Source: Candidatus Gastranaerophilales bacterium (lineage in GTDB: Bacteria > Cyanobacteriota > Vampirovibrionia > Gastranaerophilales > Gastranaerophilaceae). From it: a stretch of DNA of 64,000 bases. The notes beneath the pieces were generated by a model. That model saw only the letters and a program-made list of their open reading frames with translations, was not told the DNA's origin and ran no database searches. The position numbers were made by a program, and so were the translations under genes. Numbering within the stretch: the stretch's first letter is position 1; each line of letters starts with the position of its first letter. Location of the stretch: NCBI GenBank assembly GCA_944325315.1, contig CALVAA010000002.1:1-64000 (forward strand), given 5' to 3'. This document shows positions 53,590-62,760 of this stretch, in pieces.

Positions 53590-54055
53590 TGTAGCCGTCC
53601 TCTGAATCATCGTCATCGTCGTCATCATCGTCATCAGATGACTCATAGTAATCATCGGAATCATCTTTTTCTTTTATTTGTTCTTTTTGAGCAAGCATAA
53701 TAGCCTTTTCCCAAGTGGCTTTCAAACTTTTCAGATATTTTAAAACTTCATCAACTGGTTCGATTTCTCTTTTAATATTTGCATGGACAAGTCTTCTTAT
53801 AAAATATTCATACAAACTTTCAAGATTCTGCGCAAGCTGCGGTGAAATTTCTCTGTCAAGAGAGTTAATAAATTCCTGAATAATATTTTGTGCACCAATT
53901 AAATTATTGTGAGTGTTTTCAATTTCTTTATTGTTCATTGCAATTTTAGCTTTGTTTAAAAACTGAATCGCAGCATCGTAGAGCATAATAAGAATTTGTT
54001 CTTTTGAAGTTGTCTCAATATTGGCCTTTTGATATTGTTTAACGTATTGGTTCAT
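53582..54055 (-). CDS. fliS: Flagellar secretion chaperone FliS with acidic tail
   Basis: A 157-residue protein. Residues 1-125 are FliS: YVKQYQKANIETTSKEQILIMLYDAAIQFL, then the REISPQLAQNLESLYEYF helix. It binds flagellin in the cytoplasm and keeps it from polymerising. The C-terminal 25 residues are a run of Asp/Ser/Glu (DDDDDDDDDSED) encoded by a GTC/ATC-like repeat track. Such an acidic tail is not usual in FliS. It follows a FlaG-like gene and precedes the FliT-like one. Confidence 0.93.
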   Translation of the reverse strand: MNQYVKQYQKANIETTSKEQILIMLYDAAIQFLNKAKIAMNNKEIENTHNNLIGAQNIIQEFINSLDREISPQLAQNLESLYEYFIRRLVHANIKREIEPVDEVLKYLKSLKATWEKAIMLAQKEQIKEKDDSDDYYESSDDDDDDDDDDSEDGYSA

Positions 54056-54059
54056 ATTA

Positions 54060-54500
54060 TTAAAGTTTCCTATTAACTATACTGCCATTGAATTCTGACA
54101 TATAAGAAGCGAATTTTGTAAGTTGTGTTGCATCAATCTGTTCTAGAATCTGCTTTGTTGTTTTGTCTACTATCAAAATTGAGTTAGTATTATCATCAAT
54201 TTTAAGAATATACTTATCACTCATTGATAAATCATATTTTACCACATTTTTTATTTCACTTAAATCATTGTCTTCACCTTCGGCACTATTTTCACTATTT
54301 TCACTATTTTCACCATCAAAATCAAAAGTGTTTTGGTCATGGTCATTTTTTTTATCAGGATCTACAATCTGACCTTTTGACAAGCCGTCAACCGCTTTAT
54401 TTTGAATAATTTGACCAAAATTCCCGGCTTCATTCAGCTGAGCCGAATTATGCTCAGGTGTAACTCTTAACTGATTTATAGATATCCCGTCCAGGCCCAT
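54060..54500 (-). CDS. FlaG-like flagellar protein
   Basis: A 146-residue protein. The N-terminal half is polar and low complexity (NSENSENSAEGEDND). The C-terminal part (SDKYILKIDDNTNSILIVDKTTKQILEQIDATQLTKF) matches the FlaG pattern of filament-length proteins. It stands first in the flaG-fliS-fliT order with a 4-nt gap to fliS, so this is a flagellar operon. No flagellin or fliD gene is in the window. Confidence 0.75.
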   Translation of the reverse strand: MGLDGISINQLRVTPEHNSAQLNEAGNFGQIIQNKAVDGLSKGQIVDPDKKNDHDQNTFDFDGENSENSENSAEGEDNDLSEIKNVVKYDLSMSDKYILKIDDNTNSILIVDKTTKQILEQIDATQLTKFASYMSEFNGSIVNRKL

Positions 54501-54614
54501 GATAAACTTCTTTCGTTAATTAATTATAACTTATTTCACATATTTTTTAATAAATTATATAATGTATTTATAAACTGTTATAAGTTGGTTTTAAAAATAG
54601 AGGAATACTTTAAA

Positions 54615-55370
54615 ATGCAAAAAACATCAGATCTTTTTATTCAAAACATAAAAAATCTTCCGATTTGGGTAAAACAAGTAATGGCAAAAGAAATTGCCGA
54701 TGACTTGAAAGCAAAATTGGATGAATTCAACGAACTTATTCAAGGCGAAGACTTGTTTCAATATATGTGTCCAAAGGTTACTTTTAAAGGCAGACAAGAG
54801 CTCGAACAAAAAGTTTTGAGGCTTTCTGAGGGATACTACATATTTATGAAAGATTTGATTGAAGGATGCAATATTTTCGAAATAACTCTAAAAAACAACT
54901 GGGCACTTGCAGACAGCGCTAAAATATATACAAGATTATTGGAACTTGAATATATACAACAACCGGAAGACATTATATCAAGTAAAACAAGCGCAGTAGC
55001 ACTGTTCATAGCCGGAAAAATCAGAACGGGAGAATTTTTAAAAAGAATAAACAAAATTAACGTAGCCCAGCTTGAACAAGCAATAAGATACCAAAAAGAA
55101 CTAAATGACGAAGGAAGACATATAAAAATGGCAAGCATTTTAATAAAGTTAGGCTTTGTAACAGATAAAGGACTTGACAGCTTGCTGCTTTTAAAGGATG
55201 AATCCAAAAAACGCCTGAATCCGGCATTAGGGTTTATTTCTATAAAATACAAAGATGCTCAAGACGAGCAAAATCAAATCTATAGAATGCAAAGAGAAAT
55301 TGCAAGACTTGAAAATGAAAATATAATAATGAAAAAAAGACTTAAAAAGATTTTAAATATCAATGAATAA
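54615..55370 (+). CDS. GspE_N-like domain protein of unknown function
   Basis: A 251-residue protein starting at the ATG at 54615 with GAGGAA 8 nt before it. The region 145-215 (GEFLKRINKINVAQLEQAIRYQKELNDEGRHIKMASILIKLGFVTDKGL) matches the type II secretion/pilus ATPase N-terminal pattern (GEhLhxxxhhtxxQLxxAl). The start contains polar helices, and the end is a coiled coil. It diverges from the flagellar trio. It may adapt an assembly ATPase; this is inferred from the domain only. Confidence 0.65.
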   Translation: MQKTSDLFIQNIKNLPIWVKQVMAKEIADDLKAKLDEFNELIQGEDLFQYMCPKVTFKGRQELEQKVLRLSEGYYIFMKDLIEGCNIFEITLKNNWALADSAKIYTRLLELEYIQQPEDIISSKTSAVALFIAGKIRTGEFLKRINKINVAQLEQAIRYQKELNDEGRHIKMASILIKLGFVTDKGLDSLLLLKDESKKRLNPALGFISIKYKDAQDEQNQIYRMQREIARLENENIIMKKRLKKILNINE

Positions 55371-56292
55371 TGACCATGAAATTCTCCTAAAGACCACAAG
55401 GCAAGGATACACCGACTTTTGTTATTGGGGGAGTGTTTATCTTGCAAACGAAAAAAAAATATACTACAAAAAAGGATTAAGTCCGGATAGCATTGTATTT
55501 ATGCGCTCAGTTGCAAAACCTTTACAGGCTTCAATTATTTGCGATTATAATATCATCAATGACTATCAAATAAAACAAGAAGACCTTGCGCTTTTTTGTG
55601 CTTCACACAGCGGAAGTAATCTGCATATTGAAAAAATAAAAGCAATATTAAAAAAACACAATTTAAAAATAAAAGATTTATCTATTTGCCCTCAAGAACC
55701 ACTCGATAAAAGAGATTTTAAAGGAAGAAAAACAAAACTTCACAACAACTGTTCAGCCAAACATACAATGATGCTTCTTGTAAGCAAATATTTAGGTTTC
55801 GACTTAAAAGGCTACGAAAAGCCTTCTCATCCTATTCAAAAATTAATTAAAGAAAAACAAGAACATTTATCAGAATATAAAAGCAATATATTAACATACG
55901 ACGGTTGTTGCACCCCTCTTTGGGGGCTGCCCGTTAAAAACGTTATAAAAGCATACTTTAATTTTTTTCACGATGACAAATACAAAATCATTATAGAATC
56001 GATTATAAAAAATCCATACTTATTCGGAGGATATAATCGTCAGGATAGCGAAATCATAACACTTTCCAAAGGAAAACTTTTTGCCAAAGTAGGAGCAGGC
56101 GGATTCATCATAATATACAATTTTAAAGAAGATGAAATTCTTTTAATTAAACTCGCACAAAACAACAATGAAGCAAGAAAATTAATAACACTTAACATTT
56201 TAAATAAAATAAATTGGATTAAAAGCGAAGTTGAAAATTATGAGTACAACCAAAAAAATCAAAAAGTTGCAAAGTATTGTTATAAATTTTAA
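55363..56292 (+). CDS. Asparaginase, type II (Rhizobium-type family)
   Basis: A 309-residue protein of the asparaginase II family (PF06089-like), distinct from the E. coli enzymes. It has RSVAKPLQAS, FCASHSGSNLHIEKIKAIL, KLHNNCSAKHTMMLL, YDGCCTPLWGLP and the late glycine-rich VGAGGF. It probably hydrolyses asparagine to aspartate in the cytoplasm. It overlaps the preceding gene by 8 bp. Confidence 0.87.
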   Translation: MNNDHEILLKTTRQGYTDFCYWGSVYLANEKKIYYKKGLSPDSIVFMRSVAKPLQASIICDYNIINDYQIKQEDLALFCASHSGSNLHIEKIKAILKKHNLKIKDLSICPQEPLDKRDFKGRKTKLHNNCSAKHTMMLLVSKYLGFDLKGYEKPSHPIQKLIKEKQEHLSEYKSNILTYDGCCTPLWGLPVKNVIKAYFNFFHDDKYKIIIESIIKNPYLFGGYNRQDSEIITLSKGKLFAKVGAGGFIIIYNFKEDEILLIKLAQNNNEARKLITLNILNKINWIKSEVENYEYNQKNQKVAKYCYKF

Positions 56293-56353
56293 TTTTTTAT
56301 AATTTTTTTTAAAAAAAGTTAGCTTTAATTTAAATTTAAAGTAAAATGGATGT

Positions 56354-56806
56354 ATGACAAGTGCAAATTACATGAATTTAAAATCAAGAGTGCAAAAGCA
56401 GCAGAAGAAAAAAATCCGCAAAATAAGATTTTACCACTCTTTTTTGACAATAGTTTTACTTTTGTGTGTTATTCAAATCAGCTATAGTGCACTTTTAAAT
56501 TTGGCAAAAATTGTTGTTTATCAAACAAAAATAATACAAGCTCAGCAATTGAAATCTCAAGCTGAAGACAGAAATAAACATTTAAAAAATGAGATTCAAA
56601 ACTTCAGCTCAATGTATAAAGTAGAATCAATTGCACGAAACAACCTTAAAATGGCTGCAAAAGATGAGGTCTTAATTATAATCAATCAACCGCAACAAGA
56701 GATAAAAGAAGTACAGAATTTTCCTCAAAACAAATTTGTTAAATTTCTTGAAACCTTTGCATCAAAGTTCAATAGAGATGTTGCCCCCGATAAAACATCA
56801 GACTAA
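56354..56806 (+). CDS. Septum-formation initiator (FtsB/DivIC-like)
   Basis: A 150-residue bitopic protein with a basic N-terminus (KKKIRKIRFYHS), one membrane helix (about 30-50) and a coiled coil (55-100). A family-typical YKVESIARNNLKMAAKDEVLII block follows. Such proteins join FtsL and FtsQ at the division site. Its start has only a weak ribosome site. The C-terminal 40 residues look disordered. Confidence 0.8.
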   Translation: MTSANYMNLKSRVQKQQKKKIRKIRFYHSFLTIVLLLCVIQISYSALLNLAKIVVYQTKIIQAQQLKSQAEDRNKHLKNEIQNFSSMYKVESIARNNLKMAAKDEVLIIINQPQQEIKEVQNFPQNKFVKFLETFASKFNRDVAPDKTSD

Positions 56807-56807
56807 T

Positions 56808-56951
56808 CTACTTTACAACCCTAAGCATTTGTCTTGTATCAGACAAATTTAAAATTGCAGCACATGCAAGTCTTCGTCTTTTTAACATACCGTTTTGAAT
56901 CAGTTCACAAGAATTATAGTAATTTTTATTTTTACTTATTGATTTAAACAT
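56808..56951 (-). CDS. Small basic protein (47 residues), uncertain
   Basis: From ATG 56951 with AGGTG upstream, it encodes a 47-residue protein with SCELIQNGMLKRRRLACAAILNLSD. The pattern vaguely recalls the RNA polymerase omega subunit region but is too short and divergent to claim. It could be a real small regulator or a spurious ORF. It is convergent with the DivIC-like gene, 1 bp apart. Confidence 0.4.
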   Translation of the reverse strand: MFKSISKNKNYYNSCELIQNGMLKRRRLACAAILNLSDTRQMLRVVK

Positions 56952-57069
56952 AAAACACCTGTAATCTTTACATATAAAATATCGGCAGCGACACAATAAT
57001 CTTTAGTTTCAAGAGTAAATATTAAAATATATTAAGACAATTTTTAAGCTTTTAAGTTATAATTATTTT

Positions 57070-58425
57070 ATGGAAAATAAAAAAGTTAAAGTTATAGGCT
57101 CGGGGCTTGCAGGCAGCGAAGCTGCATTGTATTTAGCAAAAAAAGGATACGAAATAGAATTATATGAAATGCGGCCCAAAAAACAAACCGGTGCTCATAC
57201 AACAGCTTTCCCGGCAGAGCTTGTATGCTCAAACAGTTTAGGTTCAAATGACCCGCTTTTGGCATCAGGGCTTTTAAAACAAGAAGCCTTGATATTGGGC
57301 TCAAGTCTTTTTGAAATTGCTTTAAAAAATTCCGTTCCAGCCGGAAATTCTCTTTCTGTTGACAGATTCGGCTTTAGCAAAGATATTGAAAAAAAAATAC
57401 AAAGTTATAGCAATATAAAAGTAATTCGGGAAGTCTATGAAAAAATAAATCCAAACACACCTACAATTATTGCAACCGGGCCTTTAAGTGAAAAAAGACT
57501 TTGTGAAAACATAAAGCAAGAATTCGGATTTGATGATTTTCATTTCTTTGATGCCATTGCCCCGATTGTACAAAAAGATTCTATTGATTTTTCAAAAGCT
57601 TTTTGGGCATCAAGATGGGATAAAGGCGAAGCCGATTTTATAAATTGTCCTTTAAATAAAGAAGAATATGAAAACTTTTACAACATTCTAACTACCGCCA
57701 AAAGAGCTCCTTTGAAGGATTTTGAGGCACAATATTTTGAAGGCTGTATGCCTATTGAAGTAATGGCATCAAGAGGAATAGACACTCTAAGATTTGGTCC
57801 GATGAAGCCTGTCGGGCTTTTTGATAAAAGAATTAAAACTGAATTTAAAAAAAATCAATTTTGGGCAGTAGTCCAGCTAAGACAAGATAATAAAATAGCA
57901 GATTTATATAATCTTGTCGGTTTTCAGACAAATCTTAAATGGGGTGAGCAGAAAAAACTGATTCAATCTATACCGGGACTTCAAAATGCGCAAATAGTAA
58001 GATACGGTCAAATGCATGCAAATACCTTCATAAACTCACCAAAGATATTAAATTGTTATCTGCAAACAAAAAAATATAAAAATATATTCATAGCAGGACA
58101 ATTGACCGGTGTGGAAGGATATTCGGAAAGTATTTCAACCGGGCTTTTAGCTGCAATAAATATGGATAGATACTTATCGTCTAAAGAAATGATAAAATTA
58201 GACAATACAACAATGCTCGGAGCATTGGTAGAATATATCACTTTTATAGGACATAAAAAATTTCAACCGATAAATTCCAATTGGGGGATTGTTAAAGCAA
58301 TTGAAGAGGATAAAAAGAAATTAAAAGATAAAAAATATAAAAATGAACTTTTATCAAAAAGAGCATTAAAAGAAATTGAAAAGATAAAAAAAATACTCGA
58401 GGAGGAAACACAATGCGCTTTTTAA
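57070..58425 (+). CDS. trmFO: Folate-dependent tRNA U54 methyltransferase
   Basis: A 451-residue FAD/folate enzyme that makes ribothymidine at position 54 of tRNA. It has GSGLAGSEAALYLAKKG, YEMRPKKQTGAHTT, ELVCSNSLGSND and AGQLTGVEGYSES, which are diagnostic. Its length is typical. It overlaps pepA by 13 bp. Confidence 0.97.
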   Translation: MENKKVKVIGSGLAGSEAALYLAKKGYEIELYEMRPKKQTGAHTTAFPAELVCSNSLGSNDPLLASGLLKQEALILGSSLFEIALKNSVPAGNSLSVDRFGFSKDIEKKIQSYSNIKVIREVYEKINPNTPTIIATGPLSEKRLCENIKQEFGFDDFHFFDAIAPIVQKDSIDFSKAFWASRWDKGEADFINCPLNKEEYENFYNILTTAKRAPLKDFEAQYFEGCMPIEVMASRGIDTLRFGPMKPVGLFDKRIKTEFKKNQFWAVVQLRQDNKIADLYNLVGFQTNLKWGEQKKLIQSIPGLQNAQIVRYGQMHANTFINSPKILNCYLQTKKYKNIFIAGQLTGVEGYSESISTGLLAAINMDRYLSSKEMIKLDNTTMLGALVEYITFIGHKKFQPINSNWGIVKAIEEDKKKLKDKKYKNELLSKRALKEIEKIKKILEEETQCAF

Positions 58426-59900
58426 CAAAAAAAATTGAAGAAACGGACGCAAAAACTTTTATTTGCTATATGTTTGAAGATGATATAAATAAATCCGACC
58501 TGTTTAATTATCTGGATTGTCTGTCTCAAGGAATGTTAAATAAGCAGATATATCAGTATAAAACAATCACCGGGAAATTTTTAGAAACATACAAATATTC
58601 AATAAACGAAAATATGCTTGTTGTTATATGTGCTTTAGGCAAAAAAAGTGAACTAACACGTCAACGCTTCAGTCAAGCAACGGCTAATGCCGCAAGAACG
58701 GTTAAAAATTATACAAAAGATAAGACTCTGGCAATTGAATTAATTGAAAATACAAACGATTGTAATAGATCATCCAAATACTTTACAAAAAAAGACTCGG
58801 CTCAAATCGCTCTTTGTGCATTAAGGATAGGGCTTTATGAGTTTAATAAATATTTGGCCGAAAAAAAAGAAACAATTGAAACAATAGAACTTTTAGACAA
58901 CAATCTGAATAAAGAAATTGAACAAGGTGCTCAAATCGGCGCATACAGTTCTTTTGCAATGAAGTTTGCAAAAGACCTTGTAAACGAATCAGCACAAATT
59001 GTAACCCCTGCTTATATTGCAAATTTAGCTGAACAAATTGCAAAAGAACATAAGCTGGAAGCAAAAGTTTACGATAAAGAACAAATAAAAAGACTCAACA
59101 TGAATGCATTTTTAGCCGTAGGGCAAGGAAGTGTTAATGAACCGAAATTCATACACTTAACATACACACCCAAAGGCACACCAAGAAAAAAAATAGCACT
59201 TGTAGGCAAGGGGGTAACTTTTGATGCAGGCGGAATGAATATAAAACCTGCAGCATCAATGCTTACAATGAAGTCTGATATGTCGGGTGCTGCTTGCATT
59301 TTGGGGATAATTCAAGCGATTGCAAAGCTGGAGTCAGATGTAGAATTACACGCAATAAGTGCATTATGCGAAAACATGACATCAGCATCCGCATATAAAC
59401 AAGGTGATATTTTAACAGCAATGAACGGCAAAACAATAGAAGTGGATAACACCGATGCCGAAGGAAGAATAACTCTTGCAGATGCACTCAGCTACTGTGA
59501 CAAACTTAATGTTGATGAAGTTGTAGATATTGCAACTTTAACAGGGGCTGTTATTGTTTCTTTGGGGCACAATATAACAGGCGTTATGGGAAATAACCAA
59601 GAGCAAATTGATAAATTTATGGAAATTTCGAAATTATCTTGTGAAAATGTATGGCAAATGCCGGTTTTGGATGAATTGAAAGATAATTTAAAATCTGAAA
59701 TTGCGGACTTTAAAAATACCGGAGGAAGAAATGCGGGAACATCAACAGCTGCTTGGTTTTTGTCTAACTTTACAAAATCAAAATCATGGATGCATCTGGA
59801 TATAGCAGGAACAGCATATCTTGAAAAATCAAATAAAGAAACATTGTCCGGCCCGACAGCTGCTATGACAAGAAGCTTAATAAATTATATACTGTCATAA
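58413..59900 (+). CDS. pepA: Leucyl aminopeptidase (M17)
   Basis: A 495-residue metallo-aminopeptidase. It has GKGVTFDAGGMNIKP (Lys and Asp ligands), MKSDMSGAA, NTDAEGRITLADAL and ATLTGAV. The N-terminal domain is divergent from E. coli PepA. It releases N-terminal residues from peptides in the cytoplasm. The GAGGAGG ribosome site is strong, and the start overlaps trmFO. Confidence 0.95.
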   Translation: MRFLTKKIEETDAKTFICYMFEDDINKSDLFNYLDCLSQGMLNKQIYQYKTITGKFLETYKYSINENMLVVICALGKKSELTRQRFSQATANAARTVKNYTKDKTLAIELIENTNDCNRSSKYFTKKDSAQIALCALRIGLYEFNKYLAEKKETIETIELLDNNLNKEIEQGAQIGAYSSFAMKFAKDLVNESAQIVTPAYIANLAEQIAKEHKLEAKVYDKEQIKRLNMNAFLAVGQGSVNEPKFIHLTYTPKGTPRKKIALVGKGVTFDAGGMNIKPAASMLTMKSDMSGAACILGIIQAIAKLESDVELHAISALCENMTSASAYKQGDILTAMNGKTIEVDNTDAEGRITLADALSYCDKLNVDEVVDIATLTGAVIVSLGHNITGVMGNNQEQIDKFMEISKLSCENVWQMPVLDELKDNLKSEIADFKNTGGRNAGTSTAAWFLSNFTKSKSWMHLDIAGTAYLEKSNKETLSGPTAAMTRSLINYILS

Positions 59901-59942
59901 TATAACTATGATACAATAGAAAAAATTAAGAAGGAGGCGATT

Positions 59943-60230
59943 ATGAAAAAAGCAATTTTATTTATGGCTCTGTTTGCAATGATGTTTTTAAATTTACCAA
60001 CCTTTGCAGAAGGAACACACGGTACTGACGGGCAAGTGTCCGGTAGGAGTGTCGGAGCATCTATTTGTTCGCTCTTGATCTGGCCGGGAATTGGTCAAGC
60101 GATAAACGGACAATCAGCTGAAAAAAACATAACCCATGCCGTATTGGGTCTTACAGGCATATTCAGACTATGGTCATTCTATGATGCAATTATAGACAGA
60201 CAAGGCGGCGTTTGGCACAATAGAATATAA
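59943..60230 (+). CDS. Small exported or membrane protein
   Basis: A 95-residue protein with a Sec signal peptide (about 1-21, ending TFAEG). A hydrophobic helical segment follows (VGASICSLLIWPGIGQAINGQ). A second hydrophobic stretch includes AVLGLTGIFRLWSFYDAI. The signature WPGIGQ...I..G recalls TM2-type proteins, with the D/YDAI motif. It has a GAAGGAGG ribosome site and a hairpin after it. Function unknown. Confidence 0.6.
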   Translation: MKKAILFMALFAMMFLNLPTFAEGTHGTDGQVSGRSVGASICSLLIWPGIGQAINGQSAEKNITHAVLGLTGIFRLWSFYDAIIDRQGGVWHNRI

Positions 60231-60245
60231 AGCAATATAAAAAAT

Positions 60246-60276
60246 AAAAAAGCCTCTCAATTTTTATTGAGAGGCT
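60246..60276. terminator. Two-way terminator
   Basis: AGCCTCTCAA (60251-60260) and TTGAGAGGCT (60267-60276) form a 10-bp stem with a loop of six. Five As precede it on the plus strand (a T-run for the minus gene that ends at 60297). It is shared by the small exported protein and the HEAT-repeat protein. Confidence 0.7.
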
Positions 60277-60296
60277 TTGTGCTTATATACAACTTC

Positions 60297-61151
60297 TTAA
60301 AAGAAGCTAGGCTTTTTAACATTTTGCGCACCTTGCATTGCTTCCCAATTGGCAGCCATGATTTTTTTGAATGATTTTAATGCAGTGTCTTCAAGTTCTC
60401 CCAATTCTTCAGCATTAATAATCAATTCACGCAAAGGCAACAGTGCTCTTTGGTCTCTTAAAACGCCCAGGGCTGCAGCAGCGCCTGCACGTACAAGGTC
60501 ATTTTCCTTTTCGTTTTTCATAACATCGATTAAAGCAGGAACGGCTTTTTTATCATTCAGCTTACCTAATGATGTAACAGCATAAATACGAACATTAACC
60601 CACTCATCATTAAGCATTTTGATAATCTTGTCAACACATTTCGGATTACCGATTTCACCTAATGCACGGGTAGCATCGCAGCGGACATTAACTTTTTGAT
60701 GATCAAGAGATTCAATTAAAGCATCTGTTGCAACATCTCCGATTTCAATCAACGCTTCAGTTGCAGTAATACACACTTGTGGATTTTCGTCATTTAAAGC
60801 TTCCACCAAAGGCTCAACTACAACATCGCCGCCAAGACGACCTAGAGCTCTTGCAGCTCTAACTCTGACATCTACATTTCTGTCAACCCTTAAAGATTCA
60901 ATTAAAGGCTCGGTTGCACTTACATCACCCAACTCGCCTAATGCACGGGCTGCATACAAACGTACAGAACCGTTTTTATCATTTTTAAGAACATCGATTA
61001 AAGGTTCAACGGCAGAAAAGTCACCCATTTCGCCTAAAATTCTTGCTGCGTTATATCTGACTTTTTCGGAATTGGAAGTTTTTAAATCTTTTACCAATTC
61101 ATCAAAAGATTTTTTTGCAGACTTTTTTCGATTGTTCACACTGATTGTCAT
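60297..61151 (-). CDS. HEAT-repeat protein
   Basis: A 284-residue protein made of seven HEAT-like units of about 31 residues (each with VRxxAARALGxLGD...AVEPLIxxL). It starts at ATG 61151 with GGAGGA upstream; an ATG 18 bp earlier is also in frame. This type, named after phycobilisome lyases CpcE/F, serves as a protein-binding scaffold. There are no phycobilisome genes here, so a general partner-binding role is inferred. Confidence 0.9.
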   Translation of the reverse strand: MTISVNNRKKSAKKSFDELVKDLKTSNSEKVRYNAARILGEMGDFSAVEPLIDVLKNDKNGSVRLYAARALGELGDVSATEPLIESLRVDRNVDVRVRAARALGRLGGDVVVEPLVEALNDENPQVCITATEALIEIGDVATDALIESLDHQKVNVRCDATRALGEIGNPKCVDKIIKMLNDEWVNVRIYAVTSLGKLNDKKAVPALIDVMKNEKENDLVRAGAAAALGVLRDQRALLPLRELIINAEELGELEDTALKSFKKIMAANWEAMQGAQNVKKPSFF

Positions 61152-61169
61152 TGATTCCTCCAATAACAT

Positions 61170-61638
61170 TTACACACTATTACCTATATATTAATAAAGA
61201 ATATTTATACAAATTAATTGACAATAATTGTTGTTAATTTAAATTTATGTAACGAATATTTATAATTTATCAGAATCATGATTAATAATTTGTTTGCCGC
61301 CATTAGCACTGCTTAGTTATATTATCATTTTTTTTGGTGTTTGTCTTACATTATTTGATTTAGATAGTAATTTTTTACAATTATTTAAATAAATATACCG
61401 AACATTAAATTATATGCAGAAGCATTTTATTAACATTTCTTAATAAATTTTTTAATTTTAATTTTATTTGTGCATATATAAAACTAATTCGCATGGATTA
61501 CATTTTGATTTGGAAAATTATATATAAATTTTAAACATAACACAAATATCCGTACTGTATTTTCATATATTTTTTAAAAAACAGCAACAGTCATTTAACT
61601 ATTTAAACAGAACTATTTAAACACAACCGGAATAGAAA
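61170..61638. other. AT-rich intergenic stretch
   Basis: No gene is visible between the HEAT gene and tRNA-Leu. It is very AT-rich. TTAACATTTCTTAATAA (61430-61446) is the reverse form of the TTAA-repeat motif seen elsewhere. I see no clear promoter boxes, small ORF or structured RNA. Confidence 0.45.
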
Positions 61639-61725
61639 TGCCCTGGGCCAGACTTGAACTGGCACGAAGTTATTAGCCTCATTGGATTTTAAGTCCAACG
61701 TGTCTACCGATTCCACCACCAGGGC
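61639..61725 (-). tRNA. tRNA-Leu (TAA)
   Basis: An 87-nt class II tRNA with a long variable arm, anticodon TAA and A73, a known leucine identity. The acceptor stem GCCCTGG/CCAGGGC is perfect. CCA is not encoded. Confidence 0.95.
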
Positions 61726-61777
61726 AAAATAGTGTATTTAGCGCCAAAGCGCTAGTTAATAATACAATAAAAAAAAA

Positions 61778-61990
61778 TTATTGTCCAGAACTTTTTTCTA
61801 TAATTTCGTTCATGGCATTTACCATCTCATCAACATCAATCCCATGGACTTTAGCACCTGCTTCAAGGTTTTCAAACCTGGCAGCAGCGCAACCGATGCA
61901 GCCCATGCCGTACTTTGCAAAAACCTCCAGAGTTTCGGGATGATCTTGAACAATATCCATTATACCCATTTCTTTTGTAATTTTTTCCAT
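61778..61990 (-). CDS. DUF1858-domain protein
   Basis: A 70-residue protein with the DUF1858 pattern: MGIMDIVQDHPETLEVFAKYGMGCIGCAAARFENLE. The CxxC pair may bind a metal or act in redox. Members occur alone or fused to ScdA/RIC-type iron-repair proteins. It precedes tRNA-Leu on the same strand. Confidence 0.85.
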   Translation of the reverse strand: MEKITKEMGIMDIVQDHPETLEVFAKYGMGCIGCAAARFENLEAGAKVHGIDVDEMVNAMNEIIEKSSGQ

Positions 61991-62131
61991 TTTTTTTGCC
62001 TTTTTTGATTTTATTATTAATACATTACCATGGATAAAGAAAATAGTACAGCCATTTATTCAATAGGTTTGGTGTCGATAAAAAGAAGCAGTATCAGAAA
62101 AAAATACAGCTTCGACAGCAGTGTTTATAGT

Positions 62132-62644
62132 TTATTGGTCAGATTCAAAATTTTTCTTGAGGAGTTTTTCAAAATCCGACGGTTTTATATCCTGAATAAA
62201 ATTTTTGAACTCTAATGCTTCCTGTTCGTCTTTTTCCGTATCAACAGAAACTAATCCGACCGCCATAACGCTTTCACTGATAAAGATAGGAACATCTGCC
62301 CTAAGAGCTATTGCAATAGCATCTGACGGACGGGAATCAATTTCAATTTCTTTATTCAATTTATCGTTGTACATAAAAATTGATGAAAAATATGTTTGGT
62401 CATCTACGTCGTTTATTTCAACTCTTGTTATTTTAAATTCGGATTTATCTGCAATATCTATAAATAAATCATGGGTCATGGGCCTTGAGGAAGGAATATT
62501 TTCAATTTTTCTAATTATAGCACTTGCCTCAGCTGAGCCTATCCAAATAGGCAAAGCTTTTCGGTTCTGTTCGTCATTCAGCACAACAATCGGTGAACCT
62601 GTTCTTGTGTCAAGCGCAATGCCCATTACTTTCATTTCTAGCAT
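62132..62644 (-). CDS. BFN (DUF151) domain protein
   Basis: A 170-residue protein of the bifunctional nuclease family (PF02577-like). It has MKVMGIALDTRTGSPIVVLND, LPIWIGSAEASAI, RPMTHDLF and IDSRPSDAIAIALRADVPIF. The plant member degrades DNA and RNA. The C-terminal 35 residues are an acidic extension. The start has GGAG 8 nt upstream. It diverges from the ligase gene. Confidence 0.9.
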   Translation of the reverse strand: MLEMKVMGIALDTRTGSPIVVLNDEQNRKALPIWIGSAEASAIIRKIENIPSSRPMTHDLFIDIADKSEFKITRVEINDVDDQTYFSSIFMYNDKLNKEIEIDSRPSDAIAIALRADVPIFISESVMAVGLVSVDTEKDEQEALEFKNFIQDIKPSDFEKLLKKNFESDQ

Positions 62645-62760
62645 TAGGTTATCTCCTTTAAAAAAAATTATATCACTAATAATTTTATAAATTTACAAAT
62701 ATTTAGACTATTTTTTAAAAAATAATATATAATATAGTAGATAACTTTTTAGGGGAGACT

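Noticed and set aside
53590-53664. Upstream extension of the FliT-like ORF (Met/Thr-rich)
   Set aside because: It is an alternate-frame translation of the Asp-coding track at the end of fliS; the GTG start with AGAGGA at 53589 is better.
54163-54409. Two plus-strand ORFs over the FlaG-like gene
   Set aside because: They are antisense translations of the NSE repeat with low complexity and no initiation signals.
62030-62215. Plus-strand ORF of 61 residues
   Set aside because: It overlaps the DUF151 gene antisense, lacks a ribosome site and has no recognisable features.
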